Of a stretch of DNA of 22,415 nucleotides, positions 15,686 to 22,415 are shown piece after piece. The notes below the pieces were generated by a model. It was not told the DNA's origin, searched no databases, and saw only the letters and a list, made by a program, of their open reading frames with translations. The translations under genes and the position numbers were made by a program. The stretch spans positions 1-22,415 of the forward strand of contig WLWR01000005.1 in the NCBI GenBank assembly GCA_012103495.1. Reading direction: 5' to 3'. How positions within the stretch are numbered: position 1 is the stretch's first letter; each line of letters begins with the position of its first letter. The stretch comes from Legionellales bacterium. Lineage in GTDB: Bacteria; Pseudomonadota; Gammaproteobacteria; WLWR01.

Positions 15686-16126
15686 ATGGCAAAACAAGTT
15701 GACCGCCCAGGGTTTTTCAAACGGAACTTTAATTTCAAGCAATGGAGTGATTACGACCGTATCAAGCAGAATACTACGACATTAGGTGATACGATTCGTC
15801 GCTATTTCACGGCAAAGCAGCCAGAACACCCTGAAAGTTTTGAAGACGCAATCAAACGATTGGGATTATCAGAACAAGAATTAGCAACAAAAATGTCAGC
15901 GTTATTCAAACTCAGTTTACTCATGTTAAGCATCGCGCTGTTGATCCTTGGTTATTTTATTTTACAAGTGTTTACCGGTACTTGGCGTTCGGTCTTGGTC
16001 AGTGGTGTGGTGATGTTATTGCCAATGTCTTTGGCCTTTCGTTATCACTTTCTTCATTTTCAAATTAAACATCGGAAGTTAGGTTGTACATTAAATGATT
16101 GGGCTAAAGGGACGTTCAGAAGTTAA
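15686..16126 (+). CDS. icmV: Dot/Icm type IVB secretion protein IcmV
   Basis: Inner-membrane component needed for Dot/Icm function in Legionella; exact role unknown. The 146-residue protein (L. pneumophila: 151) has a basic N-terminus (MAKQVDRPGFFKRNFNFKQW), a soluble stretch, and two hydrophobic segments (about 72-97 and 100-120) followed by a basic tail. Its position divergent from icmW and directly upstream of dotA (11-nt gap) is the conserved region I order. Confidence 0.93.
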   Translation: MAKQVDRPGFFKRNFNFKQWSDYDRIKQNTTTLGDTIRRYFTAKQPEHPESFEDAIKRLGLSEQELATKMSALFKLSLLMLSIALLILGYFILQVFTGTWRSVLVSGVVMLLPMSLAFRYHFLHFQIKHRKLGCTLNDWAKGTFRS

Positions 16127-16137
16127 GGTTTAAAATT

Positions 16138-18996
16138 ATGAAATATTGGCTGTTTATTTGTTTGAGTTTATTGGTTCCTAAACTAGCTCTCGCCGCAAAT
16201 CCACTTGATTTCACTCCTCCGCCTGATGATTTGTCTATCAATTTCTTAGGCAGCATCTTTGGTGTTGTGGATGGTGTCTTAAGCGGTTCTGGCAGCCAAA
16301 TTTTAGGGCAAATGTTCGCTATTTTTAACGCTGCGGTACTGGCCATTGGTGGCATTATTCTATTGTATGTCACGATTGTTTCCACTTTAAATACTGCCAA
16401 TGAAGGTGAGTTCTTAGGCAAGAAATGGTCTTCGATTTGGATCCCAGTACGTGCTGTGGTGGGGGTTGCTTTGTTGATTCCCAAACAAAGTGGATATTGT
16501 TTGATGCAGATCTTTGTAATGTGGATTGTGGTTCAAGGGGTGGGAGCCGCTGATAAAGTGTGGGGCGCCGCACTGGATTACATGGCTTCTGGCGGCACTA
16601 TCGTCAATGAAGATCCATTCCCCGAGATTTTTAAACAAGACAGTGCTTCTGTTTCCGCCAGTAGCAATATGCTGTTAGCACAAACTTGTCTGAATACATT
16701 GCATCGTTTTTTAGAAGAGACGCGACGTGAAAATGTTGAGAATGGCTTGTGTCCACCACCAGGTGATCCGAATTCACCTTGGTGGTGTAACAATATTCCT
16801 AATTTTTCCAATAGCGTGGCATCGGAATTGATGCGCTCTTCTAGCCAAGGTGGCAGCAGTAATGTGACTGTGAGCATGCCTAATTTAGATAAGAATGTTT
16901 ATTCTGAAATCCATGGGGTGTGTGGAGATATCACTGTATTGACTTTTGGACAGCCCGATGAAAGAGGGCGGACTGATAATCAGGGCTTGGGAAACCAAGT
17001 TGGACAGATGCGTAGTGTTGGGGCCACGCAAGTCTTTTTGAATTTGGGAGCGGTTGCACAGAAAATCGTTCGTAATCAATTTGAACGAGAAAGACCGTTG
17101 CTATTGGGAGAGGCTGGTCAAGCCACTTATCGAGAAGGTAAGTCAGTGGGGTCTTCTAAATTGTGGAGGAATGATCGACAATCAAACAGTGATTCTAATC
17201 CTGAGAAAAGTGTGCGGACTTGGAAAGCCAGTAGTGGTGCTGCACTGTTGACGGGTAAGGAAATTATTGATGCTTCGAATGTTTACGTCAAAATAGTAGA
17301 GCCAGCACTGCGGGCAGTTGCTTTATCCAAAAAATCGGAATCGCTGAGCTTGGATTTCATCGCTCAAGCTAAGAGTGAGGGATGGATTTTAGCCGGTGCT
17401 TATTTTTATGATTTGGTGAAGTTAAACAATGAATACAACAGCGTACAGTTTAACGCCGATGATGATGGGGTGGTGGTTAAGTTTTCAATCAATCAAGTGA
17501 GCGAAGAAAATGACAATCTCAGCAAGCTAACTCAACGGCAAGGTAGAAATAAACCAGTTGCCTTGACGGAAACCCAATTGAAGCAGCTCAAGGCGATTCT
17601 TGCCGGTGGTCAATGGGAAGCTGTTAATAAAGATTCGAACATGAAGGAAACAAAAAGTATCGAAGGTTCCAACTCTGTTTCAGGCCATTTAGAGCAAGTG
17701 AAGCTTATGGTGGCATCAGGAAACCCCTATGAGAATAAAGCACCTAATTTTGATACCGACGTTCAAAATGATTTTAAGACCACGGGTCCTAAATTAGAAT
17801 TGCCAGACATCAAAATCAAAGCGGGATGGTTTAATATCGCCGGGAGTATTTTGACCTTTCTATACAATGATTTGATCAAGCCTGTTATGAATATCTTTTT
17901 TAATATTGCCATTAGCAGTATGAGCTTTTTGGTTGATATTATGTTGGGAATTCCACTGAAACTGATTGTCGACACATTTGAAGCCACCTTGAAGGCGTCG
18001 TTGGAGGTCAATTCAAATCCCATTAGCATTTTATCTGGATTTGGCGCCATCTTAATGAATATCGCCATTAACTCTTGGGTGACTTCGGTGCTTATGGCTG
18101 GCAAAATAGGGGTCATTGCAACGATTGCTACCGGTGGTATCTTGCTAATGTTTATCGGATTAGCACCATTGGTATTTTCAATGCTGACTGCTGTATTTCT
18201 TTCCGGTGCTATGTTGGCTTTTTATGTGCCACTAATACCTTACATTATCTTTCTATTTGGTACGCTGGCGTGGTTTATTGGGGTCATTGAATCAATGGTG
18301 GCTGCCCCGATTGTAGCGTTAGGGATTATGCACCCAGAAGGACACGAAGCATTTGGTAAAGCAGACAATGCTGTCATGTTGATTTTAAATGTGTTTCTCC
18401 GGCCCTCAATGATGGTGATTGGTTTTGTTGCAGGGATTATTTTATCGTATGTTGGATTGTGGTTGATTAATTTTGCGTTTGATCGCGTAGTGATTGGGGT
18501 TGTGGATTTAACTTTTGAAAGTGCCTTGAAGATAGGGCGATTTGAAAGTGGTATTTTTGTTCCCATGATTGCCAAAGTCTTGTTGCTGGTCATGTATGTG
18601 ACTTTGGTATTGACCACCATTCAAAAATCATTTTCACTGATTCACTATGTTCCAGATAAAGTCTTACGTTGGTTGAGTGGTGGATTGCAAGAGCAATTGG
18701 GTAGCAATATCACTGAAAGCAGTGCTCAGGAAGCTCAATCAATGGCTAGACAAACAGCAGGTACGGCAGCACAGATGGCCGGCGGTCAAGGACGACAAAA
18801 CTTGCAGCAAGAGCGTGAGAATATGGGCAAAGAAGATCAAATTGGTGTGCAAGGCGGCGGCGGTAACCAAGGCGGCGGTAACCAAGGCGGCGGTGACGAA
18901 GGCGGCGGTAAACAAGGTGACGGTAACGAAGGCGGTACTAGTGCACGGGTAGAACCACAACAATTGCACACAGGAGATGAAAAAGAGGGGTCTTAA
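16138..18996 (+). CDS. dotA: Dot/Icm type IVB secretion protein DotA
   Basis: Large polytopic inner-membrane protein of the type IVB apparatus. The 952-residue product (L. pneumophila: 1048) has a cleavable signal peptide (MKYWLFICLSLLVPKLALAA), two to three hydrophobic segments at about 57-138, a large predicted periplasmic loop (about 140-560) containing several cysteines, and a block of at least six membrane segments (about 575-828). The C-terminal ~110 residues are soluble and Gln/Gly-rich, including five pentapeptide repeats (907-931). AAGG lies upstream of the start. It is co-transcribed with icmV and ends before a strong palindromic terminator. Confidence 0.96.
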   Translation: MKYWLFICLSLLVPKLALAANPLDFTPPPDDLSINFLGSIFGVVDGVLSGSGSQILGQMFAIFNAAVLAIGGIILLYVTIVSTLNTANEGEFLGKKWSSIWIPVRAVVGVALLIPKQSGYCLMQIFVMWIVVQGVGAADKVWGAALDYMASGGTIVNEDPFPEIFKQDSASVSASSNMLLAQTCLNTLHRFLEETRRENVENGLCPPPGDPNSPWWCNNIPNFSNSVASELMRSSSQGGSSNVTVSMPNLDKNVYSEIHGVCGDITVLTFGQPDERGRTDNQGLGNQVGQMRSVGATQVFLNLGAVAQKIVRNQFERERPLLLGEAGQATYREGKSVGSSKLWRNDRQSNSDSNPEKSVRTWKASSGAALLTGKEIIDASNVYVKIVEPALRAVALSKKSESLSLDFIAQAKSEGWILAGAYFYDLVKLNNEYNSVQFNADDDGVVVKFSINQVSEENDNLSKLTQRQGRNKPVALTETQLKQLKAILAGGQWEAVNKDSNMKETKSIEGSNSVSGHLEQVKLMVASGNPYENKAPNFDTDVQNDFKTTGPKLELPDIKIKAGWFNIAGSILTFLYNDLIKPVMNIFFNIAISSMSFLVDIMLGIPLKLIVDTFEATLKASLEVNSNPISILSGFGAILMNIAINSWVTSVLMAGKIGVIATIATGGILLMFIGLAPLVFSMLTAVFLSGAMLAFYVPLIPYIIFLFGTLAWFIGVIESMVAAPIVALGIMHPEGHEAFGKADNAVMLILNVFLRPSMMVIGFVAGIILSYVGLWLINFAFDRVVIGVVDLTFESALKIGRFESGIFVPMIAKVLLLVMYVTLVLTTIQKSFSLIHYVPDKVLRWLSGGLQEQLGSNITESSAQEAQSMARQTAGTAAQMAGGQGRQNLQQERENMGKEDQIGVQGGGGNQGGGNQGGGDEGGGKQGDGNEGGTSARVEPQQLHTGDEKEGS
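18856..18930. repeat. five tandem 15-bp repeats at the dotA 3' end
   Basis: Units at 18856, 18871, 18886, 18901 and 18916, type GGCGGCGGTAACCAA; the first two are identical and the rest differ by one to four bases. They encode GGGNQ, GGGNQ, GGGDE, GGGKQ and GDGNE. Changes in copy number would keep the frame. Confidence 0.9.
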
Positions 18997-19106
18997 ATCA
19001 AATAAGATCCATTACCTGATAAGACAAAGACGAGGTTTGTATCGACTTTGTAACGATTCACCAACGTTTTAATCCCAGGGAAAAGTTAGCTTTGGGGGTG
19101 GATAGG

Positions 19107-19144
19107 ACGAAAACTGTGCTGAGCGCGCTCAGCACAGTTTTCGT
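19107..19144. terminator. bidirectional intrinsic terminator between dotA and dotB
   Basis: A perfect 38-bp palindrome centred at 19125/19126; the left arm reads ACGAAAACTGTGCTGAGCG. The GC-rich stem core is preceded by AAAA and followed by TTTTCGTTT, so on either strand the RNA forms a hairpin ending in a U-rich tract. It lies 110 nt past the dotA stop and about 120 nt past the dotB stop, where two convergent operons meet. Confidence 0.8.
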
Positions 19145-19224
19145 TTAAGATGCGCCAATGAGGGTTATTTGTGTCAGCGGTAGTGAGTCGTTACCTGGAA
19201 TTTTAAATAGATACTTAAAACGTA

Positions 19225-19253
19225 ACTTGCCCCTTGTTAACGAGAGGGCAAGT
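19225..19253 (-). terminator. hairpin just downstream of dotB
   Basis: ACTTGCCC (19225-19232) and GGGCAAGT (19246-19253) form an 8-bp stem whose inner part can pair further. On the minus strand it lies 11 nt past the dotB stop and is followed after a few bases by TTTT. It may be the primary dotB terminator, backed up by the palindrome beyond. Confidence 0.4.
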
Positions 19254-19264
19254 GACAATAAAAT

Positions 19265-20374
19265 TTATAAACTGGCCGTGAGCAACTTGTATTGACGTTC
19301 ACTAATCAATCCGGCATCGAATTTTTGTTTGGCATCCACCGCCATTGTTTGCCCACGTTCTTCCAATAATTTGCGCGTGGCATTGGTGACGGTATCTGGA
19401 TCTTTAGTGAGTAAAATATCTCGTACAGTTTCATCGAAGACTAGATATTCACGCAGCGCTACCCGTTTGCCATCTACCGTAGGAACTAACTTTTGCCAAA
19501 TACACAGCCGGATAGTCTCTAAAATATCAATGGTCCGCCCTCGTCGTTCATCCCCAGCAAAAGAATTCACCAGGCGACGCATGGTTTCTGCTACGCCGGA
19601 TGTGTGCAAAGTCGTATACACGGGATGTCCAGTGAGCGCAGCCTCTAACGCGGCACTGATGGTTTCTGTGTCTCGACACTCTCCCACCATAATTAAATGT
19701 GGTTTGCGCCGCAGCGCATTACGAATGCCTGCGGCAAATGTTGAAATGTGACGCGGTATTTCAGATTGGCTGACCACGGCGGAAGATGTGACGATTTCAT
19801 CAAACACAAATTCAATGGGAGATTCATAGGTTAATACTTTACGATTGCTATTTTTGGGTTCGATCAAATCGCGAATAATCGATGCTAATAAGGTTGATTT
19901 GCCTGAACCGGTGGCACCGGTGACAAAGACAATGCCTTCTTGTGGCGCAATGGCATCTAAAATCGCCGGTGGTAAACCCATCGTTGTTAATTTAGGGGGC
20001 GTGGTTGGAATGGTACGTAGGGTAATTTGAATGGCATCGTGACCATCGACTAGACACCCTGAACCGTTGACCCGATATCGATAACGCTCCGCGCGAGTGG
20101 GTCTAAATTCATAATGCGTATCAATGTCGTGTCCGCCTAAAATTTGAGTGGTACCGTTCGGGCCATAAATGCCATTAAGCAAATCGCCCACTTCAGTGTG
20201 AGACAAGGCTCGGTTGGTGATTTGCAACAGACGGCCATACACTTCGGCAAATACTGGGGTGTCGCTTTGAATGGTGACATCAGAGGCCTGTAATTGTTCT
20301 GAATGCTGCAATAATAAATTCAATTGTGCCGGCGTGAATCGAGTTGGTTCATCTGGCATGAAGTGATTGGTCAT
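19265..20374 (-). CDS. dotB: Dot/Icm type IVB secretion ATPase DotB
   Basis: Hexameric PilT/VirB11-like cytosolic ATPase that docks on DotO and energises transfer. The 369-residue protein (L. pneumophila: 377) shows Walker A GATGSGKST (153-161), Asp box TYESPIE (182-188), Walker B HLIMVGECRD (226-235) and His box GHPVYTTLHTSG (249-260). PilT itself has a shorter N-terminal domain; the dotC-dotD neighbours settle the identity. AGGGA lies 7 nt before the start; 11-nt gap to dotC. Confidence 0.97.
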   Translation of the reverse strand: MTNHFMPDEPTRFTPAQLNLLLQHSEQLQASDVTIQSDTPVFAEVYGRLLQITNRALSHTEVGDLLNGIYGPNGTTQILGGHDIDTHYEFRPTRAERYRYRVNGSGCLVDGHDAIQITLRTIPTTPPKLTTMGLPPAILDAIAPQEGIVFVTGATGSGKSTLLASIIRDLIEPKNSNRKVLTYESPIEFVFDEIVTSSAVVSQSEIPRHISTFAAGIRNALRRKPHLIMVGECRDTETISAALEAALTGHPVYTTLHTSGVAETMRRLVNSFAGDERRGRTIDILETIRLCIWQKLVPTVDGKRVALREYLVFDETVRDILLTKDPDTVTNATRKLLEERGQTMAVDAKQKFDAGLISERQYKLLTASL

Positions 20375-20385
20375 CTGCTTGTCCC

Positions 20386-21360
20386 TTAATGAACGGATTC
20401 AATGAGTGGCTCCCAACGACGATCAGCGGCAATCAGACGATCAATTTCATCGCCACTTCGATCAGCAATTTTTTGCATACGGGTATCGACTTGATCATAG
20501 TTTAAATCTTTGTCTTCTAGTGTCACTGCGGCTAACCAGGCATCGCTATCACGAATGAGTTGTGGCAAGGCGGTGATCCGCAATACTTGGTCGTCAATAA
20601 AAATTTCATTGCCATCACCGGTAATGCCCAACTCGGTAGAAGCGACAAATGGTGGGGTGACCATGTTAAGAGCTAATAATTTGCGATATAGCAACATGCC
20701 GCGGTAGTCTTCTTTAAGCCGTGCCAAATTCTCAGCAAAGACAGCATTGGCTTGTTCAATGCCTCGTTCCCAACCTAGAGTAACGTATTGATCCCAGACT
20801 TCTTTTTCCCGTTTGGTTTTTGGCAATAAAGAATGTTCAGGGATTTCGGGATTTTCAAAATGCGTTTCTAAATAATTGCGCCAATTGGGTGGTACGGTGA
20901 CCAACCGTGCTTGCTGGCTAATTTTGTAGCGACGATCCGCGATACGAATGGTGTTAGGATCATTTAAATTAAGCGTACGCCGCCCTTCTAACAACACAGG
21001 CGGAAGAACGTTTTTATTCAAAATGAGCACATCGAAATTAAATACTTTATCCAGAAATTTTGTATTCTGGGCCAAATCATGATTAATGACATCAGCGCGT
21101 ACAGCCAACCCTGCTTGAGCACCTAAGGCAAGTCCAATTTCTTGCAGTGCTTGTGCGCGAATTTCATTGATATCGCCCAAAGGCGAGTAAGAACCACGAG
21201 CTGATAATTTTTTCAGGCCATCTAAAGATTCAACGGCTTTTTCATTGCGAGCCTGTTGTTGACTGTACGAGGTATTCTGGCTGCATGCGGCGAGGCTAGC
21301 AGCCAGTAAAAATAATAAGATTAAGTTAACTCGCATAACGTAATTCAAGGATTTGATCAT
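20386..21360 (-). CDS. dotC: Dot/Icm outer-membrane lipoprotein DotC
   Basis: With DotD it localises DotH to the outer membrane in the type IVB core complex. The 324-residue product (L. pneumophila: about 303) has a lipoprotein signal ending LAAC, lipidated Cys26. Recognisable regions include ALGAQAGLAVRADVIN, PPVLLEGRRTLNL and VPPNWRNYL. Two starts are possible: ATG 21360 (35-nt overlap with dotD) or ATG 21336 (11-nt overlap, product MRVNLILLFLLAASLAAC). Neither has a good ribosome binding site, so the start is undecided; the mature protein is the same. Confidence 0.94.
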   Translation of the reverse strand: MIKSLNYVMRVNLILLFLLAASLAACSQNTSYSQQQARNEKAVESLDGLKKLSARGSYSPLGDINEIRAQALQEIGLALGAQAGLAVRADVINHDLAQNTKFLDKVFNFDVLILNKNVLPPVLLEGRRTLNLNDPNTIRIADRRYKISQQARLVTVPPNWRNYLETHFENPEIPEHSLLPKTKREKEVWDQYVTLGWERGIEQANAVFAENLARLKEDYRGMLLYRKLLALNMVTPPFVASTELGITGDGNEIFIDDQVLRITALPQLIRDSDAWLAAVTLEDKDLNYDQVDTRMQKIADRSGDEIDRLIAADRRWEPLIESVH

Positions 21361-21796
21361 TGGGAAATACCATTAAATCGGCGCGCTCACCAGCTTGATA
21401 ATCCAGGTCACGTAAAATATCGCCAAAAATAGCATCCCTTGCATTAACACTCACTAATACTGGAATGGCCGGTTCTCGCCCAATCACCCGCAATCGGTAA
21501 TCGTTGGCTTTAGCCATTTGCTCCAAAAGAGGACCAATGGGACCGGACCAATCCAAAGATACTCGATTTTGTAACCCGAAGCCGCTGGTTTGAGGCAGGG
21601 TATCCCGCACAGGGGGAGTAGCCACTGCTTGAATACGCGCCAGTTCGGAAAGAGAATCGCTTACGGCTTCTGCTGCTTCAGCCAATTTAATGGTTGCCGC
21701 ATCGGTGGGTTGATTGTAAGGCTCTTTAACAGGCGTTGAACAAGCCACCAGCGCACCTGTTAAGATGGACAAGATTATTTTCTTCATTAAACTCAT
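21326..21796 (-). CDS. dotD: Dot/Icm outer-membrane lipoprotein DotD
   Basis: Outer-membrane lipoprotein of the Dot/Icm core; its periplasmic domain resembles secretin N-domains. The 156-residue product (L. pneumophila: 163) has a lipoprotein signal ending LVAC (Cys19) and a C-terminal domain with VSLDWSGPIGPLLEQMAKA and LVSVNARDAIFGDILRDLDYQ. The ATG at 21796 is about 20 nt after the predicted transcription start; a second in-frame ATG at 21787 is possible. First gene of dotD-dotC-dotB. Confidence 0.95.
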   Translation of the reverse strand: MSLMKKIILSILTGALVACSTPVKEPYNQPTDAATIKLAEAAEAVSDSLSELARIQAVATPPVRDTLPQTSGFGLQNRVSLDWSGPIGPLLEQMAKANDYRLRVIGREPAIPVLVSVNARDAIFGDILRDLDYQAGERADLMVFPNDQILELRYAS

Positions 21797-21823
21797 AAAT
21801 CTAGTGATAAAAACCCAATCTGG

Positions 21824-21852
21824 ATTGAAACAAGAAGCCCTTATTATGTCAA
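21824..21852 (-). promoter_or_regulatory. sigma70 promoter for dotD-dotC-dotB
   Basis: On the minus strand a perfect TTGACA (21852-21847) is followed after 17 nt by TTCAAT (21829-21824; 4 of 6). Predicted start near 21817. No PmrA-box-like repeat was found at the matching position, unlike icmV. Confidence 0.55.
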
Positions 21853-22042
21853 GGCAATTACTCTGTTTGCTTGCTTTGTAAAGAGGGTATTTGGTGAAGA
21901 AAAGTAACTTTAAGGGAATGATTCACCATAAATTTAAATCTTGGTAAAAAGTTAGATTTGAGTGCATCTTGAATAAAAATGATGTGCCAAATAGAGTTGT
22001 TCGTGTTAATTATGATAAATCGTTATATTTTAAGTATCAAAA

Positions 22043-22415
22043 TCATTCTTCGTCCACTTGCCACAATTGATAGCATACTTGGCCGGCTTGCTGGCTACGC
22101 CACAAATGCCAATCAGAGGGAGTTTCTATTTGAGTCAGTTTGGGGTTGCACTCTAAATAGATGAAACTGCCAGTGTGCAAACAAGTCGTGTTGGCAAGTT
22201 TGGTGACGCATTGTTGTAACAAAGAGCTGCGAAAGGGGGGATCCAAAAAAATGATATCGACCGATTGTTTAAAGTGTGCCAAAGCCCTGGGTAATCCAGC
22301 TTGCACAATCGATGCCTGCTGTTGAGTCTTCAATTGTTCGGCAGTATGACGCAATTGTTGGCAAACGATCGGCGATTGCTCAATAAATGTGACTTGCATG
22401 GCACCACGCGATAAG
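22043..22415 (-). CDS. rsmD: 16S rRNA m2G966 methyltransferase, C-terminal part (cut by window end)
   Basis: Methylates G966 of 16S rRNA in the 30S subunit. The visible 124 residues run from the window edge (LSRGAMQVTFIEQ, matching the 'SRGA' block of RsmD) to the stop at 22043. The active-site motif appears as IIFLDPPF; the ending GQVCYQLWQV corresponds to the usual RsmD C-terminus. The SAM-binding motif I lies beyond the window. It is on the same strand and 246 nt upstream of dotD, which has its own promoter. Confidence 0.9.
   Translation of the reverse strand, partial: LSRGAMQVTFIEQSPIVCQQLRHTAEQLKTQQQASIVQAGLPRALAHFKQSVDIIFLDPPFRSSLLQQCVTKLANTTCLHTGSFIYLECNPKLTQIETPSDWHLWRSQQAGQVCYQLWQVDEE

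Noticed and set aside
16116..16638. Minus-strand frames antisense to the dotA 5' end
   Set aside because: The plus strand encodes clearly recognisable DotA here with signal peptide; the antisense frames show no family features.
18677..18969. Frames on both strands with short repeats over the dotA 3' end
   Set aside because: They are out-of-frame readings of the 15-bp repeats in dotA.
21797..22042. PmrA box upstream of dotD
   Set aside because: A single CTTAAA occurs on the minus strand but without a correctly spaced second half-site, and dotD already has a consensus -35.
21979..22164. Plus-strand frame of 61 codons at the end of rsmD
   Set aside because: Half of it is antisense to the conserved rsmD C-terminus; no supporting signals.

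Overview
The window reads as a chromosomal stretch of an intracellular-lifestyle gammaproteobacterium of the order Legionellales (Legionella/Coxiella relatives). The diagnostic evidence is a complete 'region I' of the Dot/Icm type IVB secretion system: icmW-icmX on the minus strand, icmV-dotA divergent on the plus strand, and dotD-dotC-dotB on the minus strand, converging on dotA. The surrounding genes are housekeeping genes in gammaproteobacterial arrangements (dprA divergent from def-fmt; prfA-prmC; phoB-phoR; waaA; djlA). Base composition is moderately AT-rich. I cannot name the genus from sequence alone.

Layout. (1) 1-3032: the 5' part of trpS (minus), a 308-nt gene-free stretch with a 16-bp inverted repeat and a motif resembling a mobile-element end, then topA (minus). 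(2) 3035-5743: dprA (minus, upstream of topA with a 2-nt gap) diverges from def-fmt (plus) through two back-to-back consensus -35 boxes. (3) 5801-9109: a MltB-family lytic transglycosylase (plus) overlaps the 3' end of waaA/kdtA (minus) tail to tail by 57 nt; djlA (plus) follows. (4) 9120-11806: a minus-strand cluster dksA-phoB-phoR. The DksA carries a Lys/Ala/Thr/Ser-rich, histone-H1-like N-terminal tail of about 165 residues built on five 36-bp DNA repeats; PhoR lacks its usual membrane anchor; phoB appears to start at TTG. (5) 11896-13837: prfA-prmC (minus), only 19 nt downstream of icmX. (6) 13857-21796: Dot/Icm region I. (7) 22043-22415: the 3' part of rsmD (minus), cut by the window end.

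How the genes work together. DotC and DotD are outer-membrane lipoproteins of the core complex, DotB is the PilT-like ATPase, DotA the large polytopic inner-membrane protein, IcmV a small inner-membrane protein, IcmW a cytosolic adaptor of the coupling complex, and IcmX a periplasmic protein. The divergent icmW/icmV region holds two different promoters: a near-consensus sigma70 promoter for icmWX, and for icmV-dotA a perfect -10 with no -35 but an 11/12 match to a PmrA box at the activator position. A 38-bp perfect palindrome forms a likely bidirectional terminator between the convergent dotA and dotB operons. No RNA genes, CRISPR arrays or intact insertion sequences were seen.
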